Below are positions 55,462 through 63,385 of a stretch of DNA of 64,000 nucleotides, piece by piece. Under the pieces are notes generated by a model, which was given only the letters and a program-made list of their open reading frames with translations, did not search any database and was not told the origin of the DNA. Made by a program: the position numbers and the translations under genes. Where the stretch lies: NCBI GenBank assembly GCA_001270045.2, contig DF970670.1, positions 106,047-170,046 on the forward strand, in the 5' to 3' direction. The first letter of the stretch is position 1. Each line of letters opens with the position of its first letter. This DNA comes from Bacteroidales bacterium 6E. GTDB lineage: Bacteria; Bacteroidota; Bacteroidia; Bacteroidales; Prolixibacteraceae.

Positions 55462-55781
55462 GGGGTATAATCTTTCAGTTTGAAGGTGTCGGGATCGATG
55501 ATCCTTTTCAATGGGGGATGGGTTGCCCCTAACCATAGCCAGGTCACCGCGGTGATGATCGACATGGCCAGGATGCCAAAACAGATCTTCTGGAAGTAGC
55601 CCACCGGGTAGGTTTGCCACCCCAGGAACCGGCCACCGGCCTCAAAGGCCAGCCAGAATGCCAGGGCCATAATGCCTATAACGTACTCTGTTTTGCCAGC
55701 GAGGCGAAGGAGATTTAGATATCCCGCTGACCTAACCAGGATTTGCTTAATGAAATTGAATATCGTTTTTAATGTTTTCAT
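55383..55781 (-). CDS. Small membrane protein, holin-like by context
   Basis: A 132-residue protein with three predicted membrane helices (EYVIGIMALAFWLAFEAGG, FGILAMSIITAVTWLWLGA, ALFFYCLYAVGALLLASLY). The start at 55781 (MKTLKTIFNFIKQ) is preferred: the frame stays open further upstream to 56,195, but that part consists of repeat-derived sequence. The 3' end overlaps the cell-wall hydrolase gene by about 79 nt in a different frame. The size, membrane pattern and neighbouring hydrolase suggest a holin-like or anchoring role. I recognise no family. Confidence 0.6.
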   Translation of the reverse strand: MKTLKTIFNFIKQILVRSAGYLNLLRLAGKTEYVIGIMALAFWLAFEAGGRFLGWQTYPVGYFQKICFGILAMSIITAVTWLWLGATHPPLKRIIDPDTFKLKDYTPWQQLRIALFFYCLYAVGALLLASLY

Positions 55782-56187
55782 AGTAAGTAATTTTTTTGCC
55801 CACGGATTTCGCGGATTGGCACAGATAGATAAAATCCTTGCAACCGATAACGGATTGGCACGAATGCATTCTTCGGCTTCTTTCAGTAGCCTCGAATGGC
55901 CTTGAAATCCCGAACGCGTCCCCGATGGCTCGGGGCTATCGTAGCCGAGCGGGAGCGGGAATGGGTTGGCCACGGATTGCGTTTGTCGAGTGGATGACAT
56001 CTTCTCGTTGCATTCGTCTTCGGAAAGATGTAAACCACTCAAGGGCCATCCCGCATCGTTTCCCGTTCCCGTAGGCCGATCCCGCAGGACCCCGCATCCC
56101 GCAACATCGCCCCCGAAAGCTTTCGTGGGCCGCAACGTTTTCCCGCAACCCGCAACCCGCATCCCGTACCGTTTTCTCGCAACGTTT
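55782..56187. repeat. 406-bp gap filled with repetitive sequence
   Basis: No gene is seen here. The stretch contains a repeat of the CGCGGATTGGCACAGAT type (about 55,810), one unit of the GGATGACATC family (55,992-56,030) and, from about 56,070 to 56,210, many imperfect copies of CGCATCCCGCAACC and CGCAACGTTTT. These inflate an open frame on the minus strand that is not believable as protein. Confidence 0.6.
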
Positions 56188-56511
56188 TCACGCATCCCGC
56201 ACCGCCAAACAAGTTCTATGCTGGTAGCTGCACATCGTTTCCATGGCGGTCAGACGGTCTTCGCAGGTGCCGATACGCTCGTCGTGGTCGTCGAGGCGTC
56301 GCTCGGTACGGGGATCGCGTTCGGCCTGTTCTTTTTCGATGAGCTTGACGGTGGTGGTCAGGTGGTTGACGGCAATGGCCAGGGTCTCGGATACCTCAAT
56401 CTGCTTTCGCAGGAAATAGGCGACAATCAGGATCAGCAGCGAAATGACGCCCCCGGCGACCCATAAGGTCAATTTGAGGGATTCAATATCGGGTTGTATT
56501 GGAATATTCAT
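56188..56511 (-). CDS. Small membrane protein with coiled coil
   Basis: A 107-residue protein starting MNIPIQPDIESLKL. One membrane helix at about 18-38 (LWVAGGVISLLILIVAYFL) is followed by a polar helix with coiled-coil character (VNHLTTTVKLIEKEQAERDPRTERRLDDHDERI). It resembles the short membrane proteins of phage and mobile-cassette lysis regions. The 3' end runs into the repeat tract. An upstream in-frame start at 56544 is also possible. Confidence 0.6.
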   Translation of the reverse strand: MNIPIQPDIESLKLTLWVAGGVISLLILIVAYFLRKQIEVSETLAIAVNHLTTTVKLIEKEQAERDPRTERRLDDHDERIGTCEDRLTAMETMCSYQHRTCLAVRDA

Positions 56512-56562
56512 GATGGATGAATTTGGAAATGAATTGAATTGCATTCTTCATTTGGAAAGTAG

Positions 56563-56614
56563 GGAAAGGGCATGCCCTTTCCTTACAATCAAAAAAGGGC
56601 AAGCCCTTTCCCTA
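56563..56614. repeat. Palindromic repeat family A, two units
   Basis: A perfect 20-bp palindrome (GGAAAGGGCATGCCCTTTCC, 56563-56582) is followed by TTACAATC and a half-degenerate second unit (AAAGGGCAAGCCCTTTCCC, about 56594-56612). A third unit lies at 57356. They lie in gaps beside the DUF6266 gene and look like REP-type elements. Confidence 0.7.
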
Positions 56615-56627
56615 CAATCAAAGCATG

Positions 56628-56656
56628 TTTTACAGGCGGCTGCGCCGCCTGTAAAA
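56628..56656. repeat. Palindromic repeat family B, copy 1
   Basis: A perfect 13-bp inverted repeat, TTTTACAGGCGGC with its complement, around TGC. It lies 8 bp beyond the stop of the DUF6266 gene. The T-rich outer arm means it could also act as a terminator for that gene. Confidence 0.75.
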
Positions 56657-56663
56657 TCAATAC

Positions 56664-57302
56664 CTACGCTATCACTACCGGACCAACGTACTTGCTGGTG
56701 GCTACCTTGCCATCGGCATCGGCAAACGCCATGTAGCACTCGAGGGTTTCGCCACTGAAGCTGGTGGGGACAGCCAGTGTCTGGGTACCCTCTACGCGGG
56801 TCGATTCACCGTTGGTGAAAACCGCTTCGTGGGTAGTCGGGTTGATCGCCAGGATCAGGGTACTGTCGGTTGGCTGGGCGTTGACCTCGTCAGAGTTGTC
56901 GTCCCAGGAGATGGACACCTCACCGGCCACCAACGACACGGCAATAGGGTTCAGCACACCTGCCAGGGTTCCCTTGCTCACCAATACGTTGGCGTAGTCG
57001 ATCGAGAAATCGGGATACGTCCCGCGGATGCCGTTTTTCAGCGTCTGGGACATGGCGTAGTTAACGGCCGACATCTTACCGGTATAGTTCCGGAAACCGA
57101 TCTTCAGGAACTCGGTGAGTGGCCTGATAAAAGAGATCGCCAAACCAAATTTGGCCCGCTGTTCGAGTTGTGGCAGGGTGTTGGGTTGTGCTACCGCTGC
57201 CGCGATGCTGCGCATGTAAGCCACCCCGTTACGGATAAAGCCTACCACGGTTCCTACCTTACCGGAGAAACCACCTAAAATACCTTTGTATATTTTTCCC
57301 AT
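56664..57302 (-). CDS. DUF6266-family protein
   Basis: A 212-residue protein. The start at 57302 gives the family N-terminus MGKIYKGILGGFSGKVGTVVGF; the longer open frame to 57,428 includes repeat sequence and is not used. The N-terminal half (QLEQRAKFGLAISFIRPLTEFLKIGFRNY) matches DUF6266 as I recall it. The C-terminal half is an Ig-like beta domain (VSISWDDNSDE, STLILAINPTTHEAVF). The biochemical role is unknown. Such genes occur in Bacteroidota mobile regions, sometimes as multiple variants. Here it lies between the lysis-like genes and the kinase triad. Confidence 0.75.
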   Translation of the reverse strand: MGKIYKGILGGFSGKVGTVVGFIRNGVAYMRSIAAAVAQPNTLPQLEQRAKFGLAISFIRPLTEFLKIGFRNYTGKMSAVNYAMSQTLKNGIRGTYPDFSIDYANVLVSKGTLAGVLNPIAVSLVAGEVSISWDDNSDEVNAQPTDSTLILAINPTTHEAVFTNGESTRVEGTQTLAVPTSFSGETLECYMAFADADGKVATSKYVGPVVIA

Positions 57303-57355
57303 GATTAAATGGTTTAAATGATGAATAATGGGTGCCATTGGGGCCCACCGTAATC

Positions 57356-57375
57356 GGAAAGGGCATGCCCTTTCC
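57356..57375. repeat. Palindromic repeat family A, third unit
   Basis: The same 20-bp palindrome as at 56563, followed by CTACGATG. It lies 54 bp upstream of the DUF6266 start. Confidence 0.7.
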
Positions 57376-57623
57376 CTACGATGCCGCCCCTTGTGGCTGT
57401 CGGGGTATCTATGGCAAAAACTGGTCAATCAGGGTTTTATAATTTTTTTTGCGTTGGTTTGCTTCGCAATGACATGACAGTTTAACGGATGATGCATGCG
57501 CATTGCCCGATGGCGTATATATCATTGTTTTTTAATGGATTATATGGGTTTTAGGTGTGGTGCGTGTTGCTTTGGTTTGCGCTGGTTTGCCCTGCGGATG
57601 CTGCCATTTGACAGCATGGCAGG

Positions 57624-57665
57624 TACAATAAAAGGCATAGCCGGCCGGTGGCCAGCTATGCCTTT
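57624..57665 (-). terminator. Terminator for the kinase triad (minus strand)
   Basis: An 11-bp perfect stem (AAAGGCATAGC with GCTATGCCTTT) has a small inner GGCC/GGCC hairpin. On the minus strand it is followed by TTTTATTG. It lies downstream of the last gene of the triad. The rest of the 57,303-57,753 gap holds only repeats. Confidence 0.6.
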
Positions 57666-57673
57666 ACATAAAC

Positions 57674-57750
57674 GGGTTTCGAGGGTTTGCCGACGGCAAA
57701 CCCCCGAAACTCAGGTGGGGCGGTTTTACAGGCGGCAGAGCCGCCTGTAA
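57674..57750. repeat. 77-bp composite direct repeat, left copy
   Basis: Two hairpins lie side by side: GTTTCG-A-GGGTTTGCCG with CGGCAAACCC-C-CGAAAC, and GGTTTTACAGGCGGC with its complement (57722-57754). It matches the copy at 60347-60423 at about 69 of 77 positions by hand alignment, in the same orientation. Its second hairpin abuts the stop codon of the nuclease-like gene. Confidence 0.8.
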
Positions 57751-57753
57751 AAC

Positions 57754-58203
57754 CTATAATAAGACTTCAACGTTCTTTGCTTTCAAATGGCTGTTGCCTA
57801 TCGATTGCATCAATTTCCGGTTTAAGTTTTCGGAATATGGTTGACTAATCTCTGGCTTATGCAATATTTCAAAAAAACCGTCATTATTGAACTTTGCCAA
57901 ACCAATATTGTATCTCTTAAAAAGATCAATATTTTTTACCGCAACTGCAGACTTTTGGGCCGACATGACCACATACGACATGTTAGAGAAACTTCTATAC
58001 CTGAATGCTTGTTTGGCAGCTCTTTTCCAATCGCTCAACTTCAACTCAAACGATATGACGGCAGTTTCGTCCTTTTCCCATGAATAAACAACAAAATCAG
58101 GAATTCCGAATAGACCCTGGCATTCTTTGAGATAGGAATTCCCAAACCTCTCTTTCAGGAATTTCTCAAAGATTTTCGACATTTCCTGCTCAGATGCAAA
58201 CAT
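57754..58203 (-). CDS. PD-(D/E)XK nuclease-like protein of the kinase triad
   Basis: A 149-residue soluble protein with the restriction-endonuclease-like core: Pro35-Asp36 (GIPDFVVYSW), then Glu53-x-Lys55 (SFELKLSDWK), then Gln65-x3-Tyr69 in the next helix (AAKQAFRY). This order and spacing fit PD-(D/E)XK nucleases, including the Gln-Tyr motif of RecB-like members. The C-terminal part continues the fold (VAVKNIDLFKRYNIGLAKFN). It starts 2 nt after the 388-residue protein gene ends, so the two are translated together. A DNA- or RNA-cleaving effector role is inferred. A winged-helix or other nuclease partner is not present. Confidence 0.72.
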   Translation of the reverse strand: MFASEQEMSKIFEKFLKERFGNSYLKECQGLFGIPDFVVYSWEKDETAVISFELKLSDWKRAAKQAFRYRSFSNMSYVVMSAQKSAVAVKNIDLFKRYNIGLAKFNNDGFFEILHKPEISQPYSENLNRKLMQSIGNSHLKAKNVEVLL

Positions 58204-58205
58204 CT

Positions 58206-59372
58206 TTATTGTGCTAATTCTTTTTGAAATGCGTTTAAAACATTAAACCAAGTCGGCAAATGAGAGCCATTACTATCATCGTCTAAAAGTACAACATTTT
58301 CAATTTCCTTGAACCGGCTTAGGGCATTTCCAACTTCGTTTTTGAGAAAATCAATTCTTCCTGATTGTTTTTCAGGAAGGTTCCTGACCTGATTATAGAA
58401 TATCTTAAAATAGTGTTTATAAGGTTCTGGCTTCTGAAAATGCCAGTTATAATCAGGCTTAAACATCAGCGGCCGATACTCTGAATCATCGAAATAACTC
58501 TCATAATCCGGAATTAGATGTCTCATTGCCTCAACGTACTGGTAATCCATCCATTGTAACAGTCTAGAACTATAAAGCCGCGCTTTGGGCGATCGCATGG
58601 GACCATTCTCCTGGTCCCGGAATCGTTTAATGCCGAACGACCGCAAATTCTCATAAGAGCCAATTGTAATGGAATCAGGCATTGCAACACTGTATAAAAG
58701 TCCTTCGGTATTCGTATAGCCTATATGTACTTGCATCTGGTTGTCTTTTAAGATCCGAATGAATTTCAAGACGTTAAACAAATATTCAAAGTCCTTGATT
58801 TGTTTGCCGACAAATGAATTTTCCAGAATCATATAAACCCCCTCAACTTTCTGACGGCCGGTTATCCAATTCAGGACTTCATTTCTTTTCTCAACATCAT
58901 TCAGCATTATGGGTTTAACTATAACAGAAAGCAAGATCTCATTTTTAATGTTTTGTTCTTCTATGTAATCGCAGAAAGGCGTTATGAAATAGTCATTGCT
59001 CTGTGAGAAAAAGGTCGACGGATTTTCTTCATAATGTCGTGTAGGAATTACAATGAACCGAAACTTATTTGCCATTTGATAATCTATGCAAAGTCTGGTC
59101 AGTTGAACATGGCTGCTGTCCATGTCGGGTGTTGAGAAATCAGGTTTTAGGTTACCTGGAAAGTAAGGATAAGTTTCCAAAGCCCCTTTGGCTTCATTTA
59201 AAAGATAGAGTTGCGGGTCAAGAAAACCTGCCGATTTTAACTTTTTGTCGATCCCCAGGAGTTTATCGGCATCAATATTGACGGGAGAAAAAATGATCCC
59301 GTCCCCAATGCCACTTTGGTAACATTCCAAATTCCACTGGTATCTGAACCCTGTTTGATGATACACTTTCAT
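58206..59372 (-). CDS. Unrecognised 388-residue protein of the kinase triad
   Basis: A soluble protein with no signal peptide or membrane helix; I do not recognise its family. Alternating hydrophobic strands and helices suggest an alpha/beta barrel: DGIIFSPVNID, DPQLYLLNEA, FRFIVIPTRHYE, EILLSVIVKPIML, VEGVYMILEN, and MQVHIGYTNTEGLLYSVAMPDSITIG. The last phrase recalls TIM barrels of the tRNA-guanine transglycosylase type, but the catalytic residues are not clear. The C-terminal 120 residues (QWMDYQYVEAMRHLIPDYESYF onward) are helical and charged. Its ATG overlaps the stop of the kinase gene (ATGA), so translation is coupled. It may be the kinase substrate or the sensor of the operon. Confidence 0.7.
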   Translation of the reverse strand: MKVYHQTGFRYQWNLECYQSGIGDGIIFSPVNIDADKLLGIDKKLKSAGFLDPQLYLLNEAKGALETYPYFPGNLKPDFSTPDMDSSHVQLTRLCIDYQMANKFRFIVIPTRHYEENPSTFFSQSNDYFITPFCDYIEEQNIKNEILLSVIVKPIMLNDVEKRNEVLNWITGRQKVEGVYMILENSFVGKQIKDFEYLFNVLKFIRILKDNQMQVHIGYTNTEGLLYSVAMPDSITIGSYENLRSFGIKRFRDQENGPMRSPKARLYSSRLLQWMDYQYVEAMRHLIPDYESYFDDSEYRPLMFKPDYNWHFQKPEPYKHYFKIFYNQVRNLPEKQSGRIDFLKNEVGNALSRFKEIENVVLLDDDSNGSHLPTWFNVLNAFQKELAQ

Positions 59373-60244
59373 GATATTACATTTTGGCTGATATAGGATT
59401 GTAACATTTGATAATTCCTGAAGCGTTGGTAAGGCTGGAGTTGCAATATCTTTTGAATGAAATCTGACATTCGTTTATCACAAGAGACATTATCCTTTTC
59501 AAGTATGAATTTGTTTTGCAAGATATTCTCAACAATTGAATATTGATTGCCCACAAAAATGGGATCAAACGGGTGAACACCCAAGTACAATTCCAGGGCA
59601 ATAATCCCAAGGGCAAAAAAATCAGTACGTGCATCTATGATTCTCTTGTTATTGGATAGCTGTTCCGGTGCTGCATAAACAGGTGTACAAGGCCCCAATG
59701 GTGAAATGGTTTTGGTCAGAGCCTCCAAATCCAGAAAACGGGCAATTCCCAAATCGATGATACAAGGTCTACCATCAGGCCTGATGATTATGTTTTCAGG
59801 CTTTAAATCCCTGTGAACTATGTTTTTATCCCAAATAATTTTCAGTCCCTCTGTCAATCCATATATCAAACGAAAAATTTCATCTGTGCTTTTTAAAGTA
59901 CCCATTGCTTCCCTTAAGGTACCACCCTCAATATATTCTTCAACAATTTCAAATTCCCTGGTTTTTACATCTATGCTGAAATGGTGCTGCCGGGGATAGA
60001 AATCAGATCTCAGGACTGTAAGCAATTCAACCTCCCGTTTGATTCTTTCGAGTGAGGTAAAACTCTTAATCGGACCATGTTTAATCACCACTAACCCAAA
60101 ATTGGGATGTTCAGCCAATTTAACAGTTTTTTGACCACCTTGTGCCAGGTCTTTTATAATTCTACAATTTTTGATCATGACCGGGATGACTTTATGCAAC
60201 CTATCCAAACGCCAATTGCAGTCTTCTATTGAATGAAATGTCAA
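59369..60244 (-). CDS. Hanks-type Ser/Thr protein kinase
   Basis: A 291-residue cytosolic protein kinase. All core motifs are present: glycine-rich loop LAQGGQKTV (33-41), Lys55 in VVIK, Glu71 in helix C, catalytic HRDLKPEN (144-151), DLG (164-166, in place of DFG), and AAPEQL (191-196). It has no membrane helix, PASTA or other sensor domain, which is unusual for housekeeping bacterial kinases. The start at 60244 is a TTG; the ATG at 60178 (MIKNCRIIKDL) would also keep the whole kinase core. It is the first gene of a three-gene, overlapping minus-strand operon that is AT-richer than its flanks. The upstream 100 bp are very AT-rich. Confidence 0.9.
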   Translation of the reverse strand: MTFHSIEDCNWRLDRLHKVIPVMIKNCRIIKDLAQGGQKTVKLAEHPNFGLVVIKHGPIKSFTSLERIKREVELLTVLRSDFYPRQHHFSIDVKTREFEIVEEYIEGGTLREAMGTLKSTDEIFRLIYGLTEGLKIIWDKNIVHRDLKPENIIIRPDGRPCIIDLGIARFLDLEALTKTISPLGPCTPVYAAPEQLSNNKRIIDARTDFFALGIIALELYLGVHPFDPIFVGNQYSIVENILQNKFILEKDNVSCDKRMSDFIQKILQLQPYQRFRNYQMLQSYISQNVIS

Positions 60245-60346
60245 TTAGGTTTAGATGGTAAAATTAAATAAAAGATGAATTATTGCGCTCATTAATTAAA
60301 TTTATTTTATACATATGTCATTTAATATATTGTCATCCCAGAAAAC

Positions 60347-60423
60347 GAGTTTTGGGGGTTTGCCGTCGGCAAACCCCCAAAACTCAGGTGGGGCGGTTTT
60401 ACAGGCGGCACCGCCGCTTGTAA
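60347..60423. repeat. 77-bp composite direct repeat, right copy
   Basis: The same two-hairpin element as at 57674, in the same orientation. In the first hairpin the outer arms read GTTTTG/CAAAAC instead of GTTTCG/CGAAAC, a compensated pair change, and the A-C mismatch is a G-C pair here. The second hairpin is slightly decayed (GCCGCTTGTAA). Confidence 0.8.
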
Positions 60424-60504
60424 GGATGACATCCTCTCGTTGCATCTGTCTTCGGAAAAGGATGACATCCTCTCGTTGCATTCATTTTCGGAAAGGATGT
60501 CATC
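60424..60504. repeat. Tandem GGATGACATCC repeats
   Basis: Two units of about 36 and 35 bp (GGATGACATCCTCTCGTTGC then a variable part ending TCGGAAA) lie in tandem, ending in GGATGTCATCC. A further single unit lies at 55992-56030. The gap 60,245-60,536 holds only these repeats, the 77-bp element and AT-rich DNA. Confidence 0.65.
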
Positions 60505-60536
60505 CTCTGCCTCGCACCACGCACCGTTTTTCGCAC

Positions 60537-62456
60537 CTACTTCTTCCACAGCTCCAGCGGGTCGAACTCGAGCTTCGAGTACCAGTTGCGCTCGTGTTTC
60601 AGCCAGCCGATTTCGGAAAGATCACAGATGTAGCGCTCGGCCGTCCTTTCACTTATCCCCATTTCGGCGGCCACGACCCTGTATCCCTGACAGGTGAATC
60701 CCAGCGGGAGTGCCGAGTAGAACGACAGCCTCTGGGCTTTCTTGCGGCTCTCGGGCAGGTTTCGGTACACCGCAATGGCATGCTGCTCGAGAATAAAGGT
60801 GATCTGGCAGGCTATGTCAAAGTCGACGTCGCTGCATACGATTTCCTCGGGAATATCGCCATCCTCAAGCATCCGCAGCGCTCCCAGCACCATCGCGATC
60901 CTGAAGGTGATCAGCCCCATCCTTCGGCTGCTGGCGTTAAAATCGTCCTCAAGCAACAGCCTGTTCCGTTTGTACAGCGTATTGAACCGTTCGGTGAACA
61001 GCTCTCCCTGTTCGGTCGTGAACTTGAAAAGGATGCGATTTTCGAGGTCGCTGAGCATGTCGTAATACTCCATTATGCGCCTGCCCTTGCGCTCGAAGAA
61101 CTCGACATAACTGACGTCCCTGTACGACACGAACGGATTGCGAAAGTCGCTGTGGTCCTCAAACGCGTAATAGAGGAAGCGGCTGAACAGGCCATTCTCG
61201 ACATTGGGCATGATGCCGTGGATCTGTTTGGGCGTGCCGGCCAGCAAAATCGCCAGGTGTGGGTCGAGCACCTCGGTGTGCTCGCTTTCCTTGCGCCTGA
61301 ACATGGTGGTGCTTTCGTGATGGAACGATTTCCGCAACACATCGCAGAAATTTCCCCATTCCTGCTTGAGCGCCGTCCCGAGGGTGTCGGCCTCGGTTTC
61401 GAAAATCATGCCGTGGAATCCGTTGTCGGCCAGTGCCTGGATAAATCCCGATGAACTGCTGTTGGCCGGAATGAAAAACATCTGCCGCTTCGGGGCAACC
61501 GGATGCTTCACTCCCTCGCGCTGCCCCTTGGGCAAATTGAGGTAATGCTCGAGCTCGCGTTCGTATTCCGACTTGGCGATCCGCGACTGCTCCACCATGC
61601 ATTTGTGGATGGAGCTGCCCAGATACCGCGCCCACTTGGCCCGTCCCTTGCCCGATCCGGCCGGCGCGGCAATGAACGTGAACAGGTGCGGCGAATAATT
61701 TTCATCGAAATATATCCCCTCAATGTTGGGCAGACAGGCACTGATCACGGTGAGGCAACTCACCAGAACCACGTCCTTCTCGATATCCTCCGAGAACATG
61801 TCGCAGCATTCGCGCAAAAAATCGGGGATCCGGTGGTGTACCGATTCGGGCAACCTGGGGGTGTTGTAGATCGGTTCTCCCGGCTTGAGGTCTTCCTCTG
61901 TTATTGGGTTGGCCTCCTCACCGGAGGTGTTGGCGACAGGGGCTCCCGACTTGTCCTTGGTTGTCTTTGCAAACGCTATGGCACCCGTGAGCCTTTTCTT
62001 CCCTGCCTTGGCATTGGTTGGTTCCTCAATGGGTTTTGAAGGCGCAGGCTCCTCGTTCCGGGACTTCACCGGACGTGAAATGTCGACGCCTGCGGCTTGG
62101 GCCAGATGGAAAAAGGATTTGATGGTGACGCCTTGTCCTCTCGACTTCAGGCAGGCGTCGTATTGCTTTTCGGTTTCCTTATACTTGTATTTGGGGTAAA
62201 TACGGCTTACCCTGTGGAAATAACCCCTGCCCGACTCGCGAAACTCTTCGGCAAGGGCAAAGCCTGCCTTGAGCCAATTGTGGTATTCGGAGGTTATGTC
62301 GGTATGCGATGCCTCAATGCGGCTGATCACGGTTTCCACGTCCTCGTCGATCGTTTCGGGCGAGTTGCCGAACGACAGGCTATCGATCTTTTTGGTTTCC
62401 TCTTCTTTTGCTTTCTGCAACCATTCGGCCGCGTTGAATTTTTTCTCCTGGGTCAT
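60537..62456 (-). CDS. DUF3987-family replication/helicase-like protein with PriCT-type N-terminus
   Basis: A 639-residue protein of the kind encoded on Bacteroidota mobile elements. The N-terminal part (about 55-125, SEYHNWLKAGFALAEEFRESGRGYFHRVS) resembles a PriCT-2 primase C-terminal module. A proline- and lysine-rich linker follows. The DUF3987 domain spans about 205-560, with a Walker A-like loop APAGSGKG (264-271). The C-terminal 60 residues form a helix-turn-helix (VVAAEMGISERTAERYICDLSEIGWL). It overlaps the BT4734-type primase gene by 4 nt, so the two act as a pair in priming or unwinding element DNA. A 379-codon open frame on the opposite strand is a shadow. Confidence 0.85.
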   Translation of the reverse strand: MTQEKKFNAAEWLQKAKEEETKKIDSLSFGNSPETIDEDVETVISRIEASHTDITSEYHNWLKAGFALAEEFRESGRGYFHRVSRIYPKYKYKETEKQYDACLKSRGQGVTIKSFFHLAQAAGVDISRPVKSRNEEPAPSKPIEEPTNAKAGKKRLTGAIAFAKTTKDKSGAPVANTSGEEANPITEEDLKPGEPIYNTPRLPESVHHRIPDFLRECCDMFSEDIEKDVVLVSCLTVISACLPNIEGIYFDENYSPHLFTFIAAPAGSGKGRAKWARYLGSSIHKCMVEQSRIAKSEYERELEHYLNLPKGQREGVKHPVAPKRQMFFIPANSSSSGFIQALADNGFHGMIFETEADTLGTALKQEWGNFCDVLRKSFHHESTTMFRRKESEHTEVLDPHLAILLAGTPKQIHGIMPNVENGLFSRFLYYAFEDHSDFRNPFVSYRDVSYVEFFERKGRRIMEYYDMLSDLENRILFKFTTEQGELFTERFNTLYKRNRLLLEDDFNASSRRMGLITFRIAMVLGALRMLEDGDIPEEIVCSDVDFDIACQITFILEQHAIAVYRNLPESRKKAQRLSFYSALPLGFTCQGYRVVAAEMGISERTAERYICDLSEIGWLKHERNWYSKLEFDPLELWKK

Positions 62457-63385
62457 GCCATTAAATATTTGGGATTGATGTAAATGTCGGGATCACAAGG
62501 GAGGAAACAGGCCCGCGAGACATCCCTGCCCGACTGGTCGATGCCAAGCCGGTAGGTCTCCCTGATGTACTTCGCCACAGCCGTGAAGAAATCGGAATGG
62601 TTCATCTCCCCGTCGCACATGGGGATGAGCCATTTGAGGCCATCGCCCGAGGGGGAGACGAACAGCATCTCGGTGGGGATGTGCTCGTCGCGAAGCAGCA
62701 GCTCTTTCAGTTTCCGCACATTGGGCACATGGTCGAAGTCGATGGTCACAAGTCCCGAATGTTTCGACAGGCCATTGTCCCTGCGTGTGGTGAACACCCC
62801 CGAGAAGGTGACATAATTGAATTGCGATGCCTTGAATGCCCTGGCCTCAACGGGATTGTTGATCGACCTCAACTGACGGGTCACCCGTGCATAGGCATCC
62901 GACCTGATCAAATCATAGGCTTCAACAAGGGTAATGTCCTTGAGCGGAAACACGTTACTGATCGGGGCCCTGTAAAAGCTGAACTCGGCCACCGACAGTT
63001 TGGGTTCGACCGGCACCTCAACAGGTTTCGGTTTAGGACTGGGCGATATCACCGTATGGACCTTAAAATAACGGACATCGAGGTTCAGCCGCAACTGGTG
63101 ATTGAGGATCTGGTACAAAGGCATTCCCTCAATGCTATAGTGCAGCGCGGCAAATTCGAAAGGCCCTCCCTTGAAATCGGTAAGCTCGAGGTCGTAATGG
63201 CGGTAAAAGCCACCCTCAATGGTAATCTTCAAGGTTTTGCGATTCCTGTTGAATGGATTTTTGACCAAATCAACCTCGTTGCCCGTGAATTGGATGGGAT
63301 CTTCAACGGGATAGAAATCTTTCAGGATAAGGCGATAAATGGATAAGCCATTCCTTGTACGCCTCAAAATGTCTTGTTTAATCAT
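62453..63385 (-). CDS. BT4734-type (VirE N-terminal) primase-like protein
   Basis: A 310-residue protein. The N-terminal 120 residues form a small domain (FNRNRKTLKITIEGGFYRHYDLELTDFKGGPFEF). The C-terminal part is the VirE_N or BT4734-like primase fold: SGLVTIDFDHVPNVRKLKELLL carries the acidic metal-binding Asp-x-Asp, SPSGDGLKWLIP is the next conserved block, and DVSRACFLPCDPDIYINP closes it. It is a usual partner of DUF3987 proteins in Bacteroidota mobile cassettes and probably primes replication. The start overlaps the HTH gene by 8 nt. Confidence 0.83.
   Translation of the reverse strand: MIKQDILRRTRNGLSIYRLILKDFYPVEDPIQFTGNEVDLVKNPFNRNRKTLKITIEGGFYRHYDLELTDFKGGPFEFAALHYSIEGMPLYQILNHQLRLNLDVRYFKVHTVISPSPKPKPVEVPVEPKLSVAEFSFYRAPISNVFPLKDITLVEAYDLIRSDAYARVTRQLRSINNPVEARAFKASQFNYVTFSGVFTTRRDNGLSKHSGLVTIDFDHVPNVRKLKELLLRDEHIPTEMLFVSPSGDGLKWLIPMCDGEMNHSDFFTAVAKYIRETYRLGIDQSGRDVSRACFLPCDPDIYINPKYLMA

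Noticed and set aside
55782-56195. N-terminal extension of the small membrane protein
   Set aside because: The extra sequence is repeat-derived, is Arg- and Cys-rich, and contains no plausible start context; the protein-like part begins at 55781.
60424-60504. Tandem 35-36 bp repeats as a CRISPR array
   Set aside because: The units are directly adjacent with no unique spacers, there are only two, and no cas gene is present.
60315-61454. 379-codon open frame on the + strand
   Set aside because: It begins in repeat sequence and then lies antisense to the DUF3987 gene, whose minus-strand protein has clear motifs and operon overlaps. The + frame reads as low-complexity shadow.
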